Positions 5,948 to 7,497 of a DNA stretch of 7,497 nt are shown here, piece by piece. The notes beneath the pieces are model-generated. The model saw only the letters and a list, made by a program, of their open reading frames with translations. It made no database searches and was not told the origin of the DNA. Within the stretch, counting starts at the first letter, position 1; each line of letters opens with the position of its first letter. The stretch spans positions 1 through 7,497 of the forward strand of contig DKMK01000131.1 in the NCBI GenBank assembly GCA_002469545.1, read 5' to 3'. The translations under genes and the position numbers were made by a program. The stretch is from Rhodobacterales bacterium UBA7416 (GTDB lineage Bacteria; Pseudomonadota; Alphaproteobacteria; Rhodobacterales; Rhodobacteraceae).

Positions 5948-6817
5948 ATGAACTATGAACTTGCCATTGGCGACAGAACTTATTCCAGCTGGTCTTTGCG
6001 TGGATGGTTGTTGTTTGCTGCGTTTGATATCCCCGTATCGGTGCGATCAGCGCGAATGTATTCTGAAGAATTTAAAACCTTGTTGACGGATTTTGCACCT
6101 GCAACGCTGGTTCCTGCCGCGCGCCTTGACGGTGCTGTTGTTTGGGACAGTTTGGCGATGGCCGAAGAGTTGGCCCAGCGCCACCCAGAAAATGCATTGT
6201 GGCCAACTGACCCGAACTTGCGTGCGATGGCGCGTTCTATCGCAGCCGAAATGCATTCTGGATTTGGCGCGCTACGCACCGATTGCACGATGAATTTAGC
6301 ACGCCATTACCCAAGCTTTGCACCCAGTGATGCTGTTTTGGCAGATTGCGCACGAATTGAACGATTGTGGGATACAGCACGCGCCGCGCATGACATCAAT
6401 GGCCCTTGGTTGTTTGGCGAATATTCCATCGCCGATGTGTTTTACGCCCCAATTGCAACACGCTTTGCGACATATGGATTGCCGCGTTCTGATGCATCAG
6501 AAGCATATATTCAGGCCCATCTTGCAGAACCAAATTTTCGTCGCTGGCGAGCCATGGGCAAAGCCCAAAATTACATCCAACCCGGCTATGACCATGATTT
6601 GCCAGAAGCAGATTGGATTGGGCCAGCTCGCCTGCCTGCAATTGCTGTGGATGGGACGAAGTGTGTAAACGCCGTATGTCCTTATTCTGGCAAGGCAATA
6701 ACCCACGTTTTGGAATTGGATGGCCGTCGTTTTGGCTTCTGCAAAGAATTCTGTCGCGACAAAACCGTGGCAGACGCCGCAGCTTGGGATGGCTTTATGG
6801 AAATTTACCAAATCTAA
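5948..6817 (+). CDS. Glutathione S-transferase family protein with C-terminal Cys-rich (YHS-like) module
   Basis: The protein has 289 residues, longer than the usual 200-230 of bacterial GSTs. The N-terminal thioredoxin-like domain (about 1-80) carries TYSSWSLRGW (11-20), with the likely glutathione-activating Ser, and the glutathione-binding turn DSLAMAEELAQ (67-77). The helical domain (about 90-210) carries RSIAAEMHSGFGALR (96-110) and the fold-stabilising WLFGEYSIADVFYAP (154-168). This places it in the YSSWSLR group of COG0625, whose substrates are mostly unknown. The extra tail (about 236-289) has Cys239, Cys244 (CPYSGKAI), Cys265 and Cys269 (GFCKEFCRDKTVAD), resembling YHS/TRASH-type metal-binding modules. 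Its start follows a weak GGGGC-type site, and I see no convincing promoter in the short upstream gap. Conjugating activity is inferred; a redox, isomerase or metal-linked role is equally possible. Confidence 0.85.
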   Translation: MNYELAIGDRTYSSWSLRGWLLFAAFDIPVSVRSARMYSEEFKTLLTDFAPATLVPAARLDGAVVWDSLAMAEELAQRHPENALWPTDPNLRAMARSIAAEMHSGFGALRTDCTMNLARHYPSFAPSDAVLADCARIERLWDTARAAHDINGPWLFGEYSIADVFYAPIATRFATYGLPRSDASEAYIQAHLAEPNFRRWRAMGKAQNYIQPGYDHDLPEADWIGPARLPAIAVDGTKCVNAVCPYSGKAITHVLELDGRRFGFCKEFCRDKTVADAAAWDGFMEIYQI

Positions 6818-6835
6818 ACCAACATTCATTAGCCG

Positions 6836-6849
6836 TTAACCATAATTAA
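6836..6849 (+). promoter_or_regulatory. Candidate CtrA binding site upstream of comM
   Basis: TTAACCATAATTAA contains the exact CtrA half-site TTAACCAT (6836-6843). A second TTAA (6846-6849) follows after six bases; the full consensus has a seven-base spacer. It ends 24 bases before the comM start and overlaps a -10-like CATAAT (6841-6846). CtrA is the alphaproteobacterial response regulator that, in Rhodobacter capsulatus, controls gene transfer agent and DNA-uptake genes including comM. I saw no other TTAACCAT in the window by eye. Confidence 0.5.
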
Positions 6850-6873
6850 TACTTCTATTTATGGTGACGGCTG

Positions 6874-7491
6874 ATGATCACACGTACCTATACTGTTGCC
6901 TTTCAAGGTATCGAAGCCCGGTTGGTTGAGGTGCAGTGTGCCTTGAATGCAGGGATGCCTGCGTTTCAAATTGTAGGTCTGCCTGACAAAGCAGTAACCG
7001 AAGCACGTGAACGGGTTCGTTCAGCGATTACGGCCATGGGTTTGGCGATGCCGTCCAAGAAAATCACCATCAACATGTCGCCCGCCGATTTGCCCAAAAT
7101 CGGATCGCATTTTGATTTACCGATTGCCATGGCATTGTTAGCTGCCATGGACGTTATTCCACCAGAGATTGTCGAACAAAATGTCAGTATGGGAGAGTTG
7201 TCACTGGACGGAAAATTGATCCCAGTGATTGGGTCCCTGCCCGCCGCATTGGCGGCAGCCGAAGCATCATGTGATCTAATTTGCCCCAAAGAATGCGGCG
7301 CAGAGGCCGCCTGGGTCGGCGCAGTTCAAGTCATCGCACCGGCCACATTGGGGCAATGCATCGCGCATTTTTCAGGGCGATCACCCTTGTCACCCGCACA
7401 ACCTGGCGAAGTGGTGCATAACCCCGAAGGACGTTGCATGTCCGATGTCAAGGGCCAAGAGCGTGCAAAACGGGTGTCCGTCGTCAGATAA
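6874..7491 (+). CDS. comM: ComM/YifB-type Mg-chelatase-like protein, truncated N-terminal fragment
   Basis: The frame starts at ATG 6874, six bases after a GGTGA ribosome-binding site (6863-6867), and gives 205 residues; full ComM/YifB proteins have about 500. Residues about 1-165 match the N-terminal ChlI-like domain: AFQIVGLPDKAVTEARERVR (30-49), ITINMSPADLPKIGSHFDLP (64-83), and GELSLDGKLIPVIGSLPAA (107-125). The linker DVKGQERAKR (191-200) is the normal lead into the AAA+ core, where relatives continue with ALEIAAAG and the Walker A loop. Here it continues VSVVR and stop, and no frame of the last 24 bases restores the expected sequence. ComM is a hexameric helicase that promotes branch migration during recombination of imported DNA. 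Without the ATPase core this product cannot work. The cause may be an insertion at about 7474 or an assembly edge. Confidence 0.85.
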   Translation: MITRTYTVAFQGIEARLVEVQCALNAGMPAFQIVGLPDKAVTEARERVRSAITAMGLAMPSKKITINMSPADLPKIGSHFDLPIAMALLAAMDVIPPEIVEQNVSMGELSLDGKLIPVIGSLPAALAAAEASCDLICPKECGAEAAWVGAVQVIAPATLGQCIAHFSGRSPLSPAQPGEVVHNPEGRCMSDVKGQERAKRVSVVR

Positions 7492-7497
7492 ATTGGA
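7474..7497. other. Sequence unrelated to comM at the right edge, possible insertion boundary
   Basis: From 7474 the sequence no longer encodes ComM in any frame. The 24 bases begin GTGTCCGTCG and run to the window end with a TAA in the comM frame. A sharp loss of similarity followed at once by the end of the sequence is typical of an assembly stopping in a repeated insertion sequence. Too little is visible to name an element or confirm a terminal inverted repeat. Confidence 0.3.

Noticed and set aside
1..7497. tRNA, rRNA, riboswitch, CRISPR array, toxin-antitoxin or phage-defence genes
   Set aside because: Nearly all of the sequence is accounted for by recognised protein genes, the gaps are 121 bases or less, and no repeat arrays or folded RNA signatures were found by eye.

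Overview
The window looks like a chromosomal segment of an alphaproteobacterium, most likely Rhodobacterales (roseobacter group) of moderate GC. This rests on gene content and on protein motifs recalled from that group: the coaBC-dut-moeB order, a GyaR-like dehydrogenase ending in a '...DGHRPPNMVIPNV' type tail, and the 'YSSWSLR' GST group with a cysteine-rich tail. No rRNA, tRNA, CRISPR array or complete mobile element was found. Coding density is very high and no gap exceeds about 120 bases.

Layout. (1) Positions 1-449, minus strand, hold the 5' part of an exported bacterial SH3-domain protein that runs off the left edge. (2) Divergent from it, 557-1540 plus, is an NADP-type D-2-hydroxyacid dehydrogenase (glyoxylate/hydroxypyruvate reductase-like). 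(3) 1559-4674, minus strand, is a tightly packed operon read right to left: coaBC (coenzyme A synthesis), dut (dUTPase), a membrane-anchored MoeB/ThiF-type adenylyltransferase, and a MOSC-domain protein. Each junction overlaps by 1 to 11 bases (ATGA, TGATG, then a start inside the previous gene's last codons). (4) Divergent from that operon, 4796-5889 plus, is a two-gene unit, cobU plus a histidine phosphatase (CobC-like), joined by an ATGA overlap; both fit the late steps of cobalamin assembly. (5) 5948-6817 plus is a glutathione S-transferase homologue with an added C-terminal Cys-rich, YHS-like module. (6) 6874-7491 plus is the N-terminal part of a ComM/YifB-type Mg-chelatase-like protein. 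Its sequence departs from the family right after the 'GQERAKR' motif and hits a stop before the AAA+ core, a few bases before the window ends.

How the genes fit together. Most of the window is housekeeping cofactor and nucleotide metabolism. The two points that go beyond routine annotation are at the right end: a perfect TTAACCAT CtrA-type half-site in front of comM, matching the known CtrA control of DNA-uptake/GTA-recipient genes in Rhodobacterales, and the abrupt loss of comM similarity, which suggests an insertion element boundary or an assembly edge. The moeB-MOSC coupling and the N-terminal membrane anchor on MoeB are secondary leads. I see no convincing evidence for an entirely new multi-gene system here.
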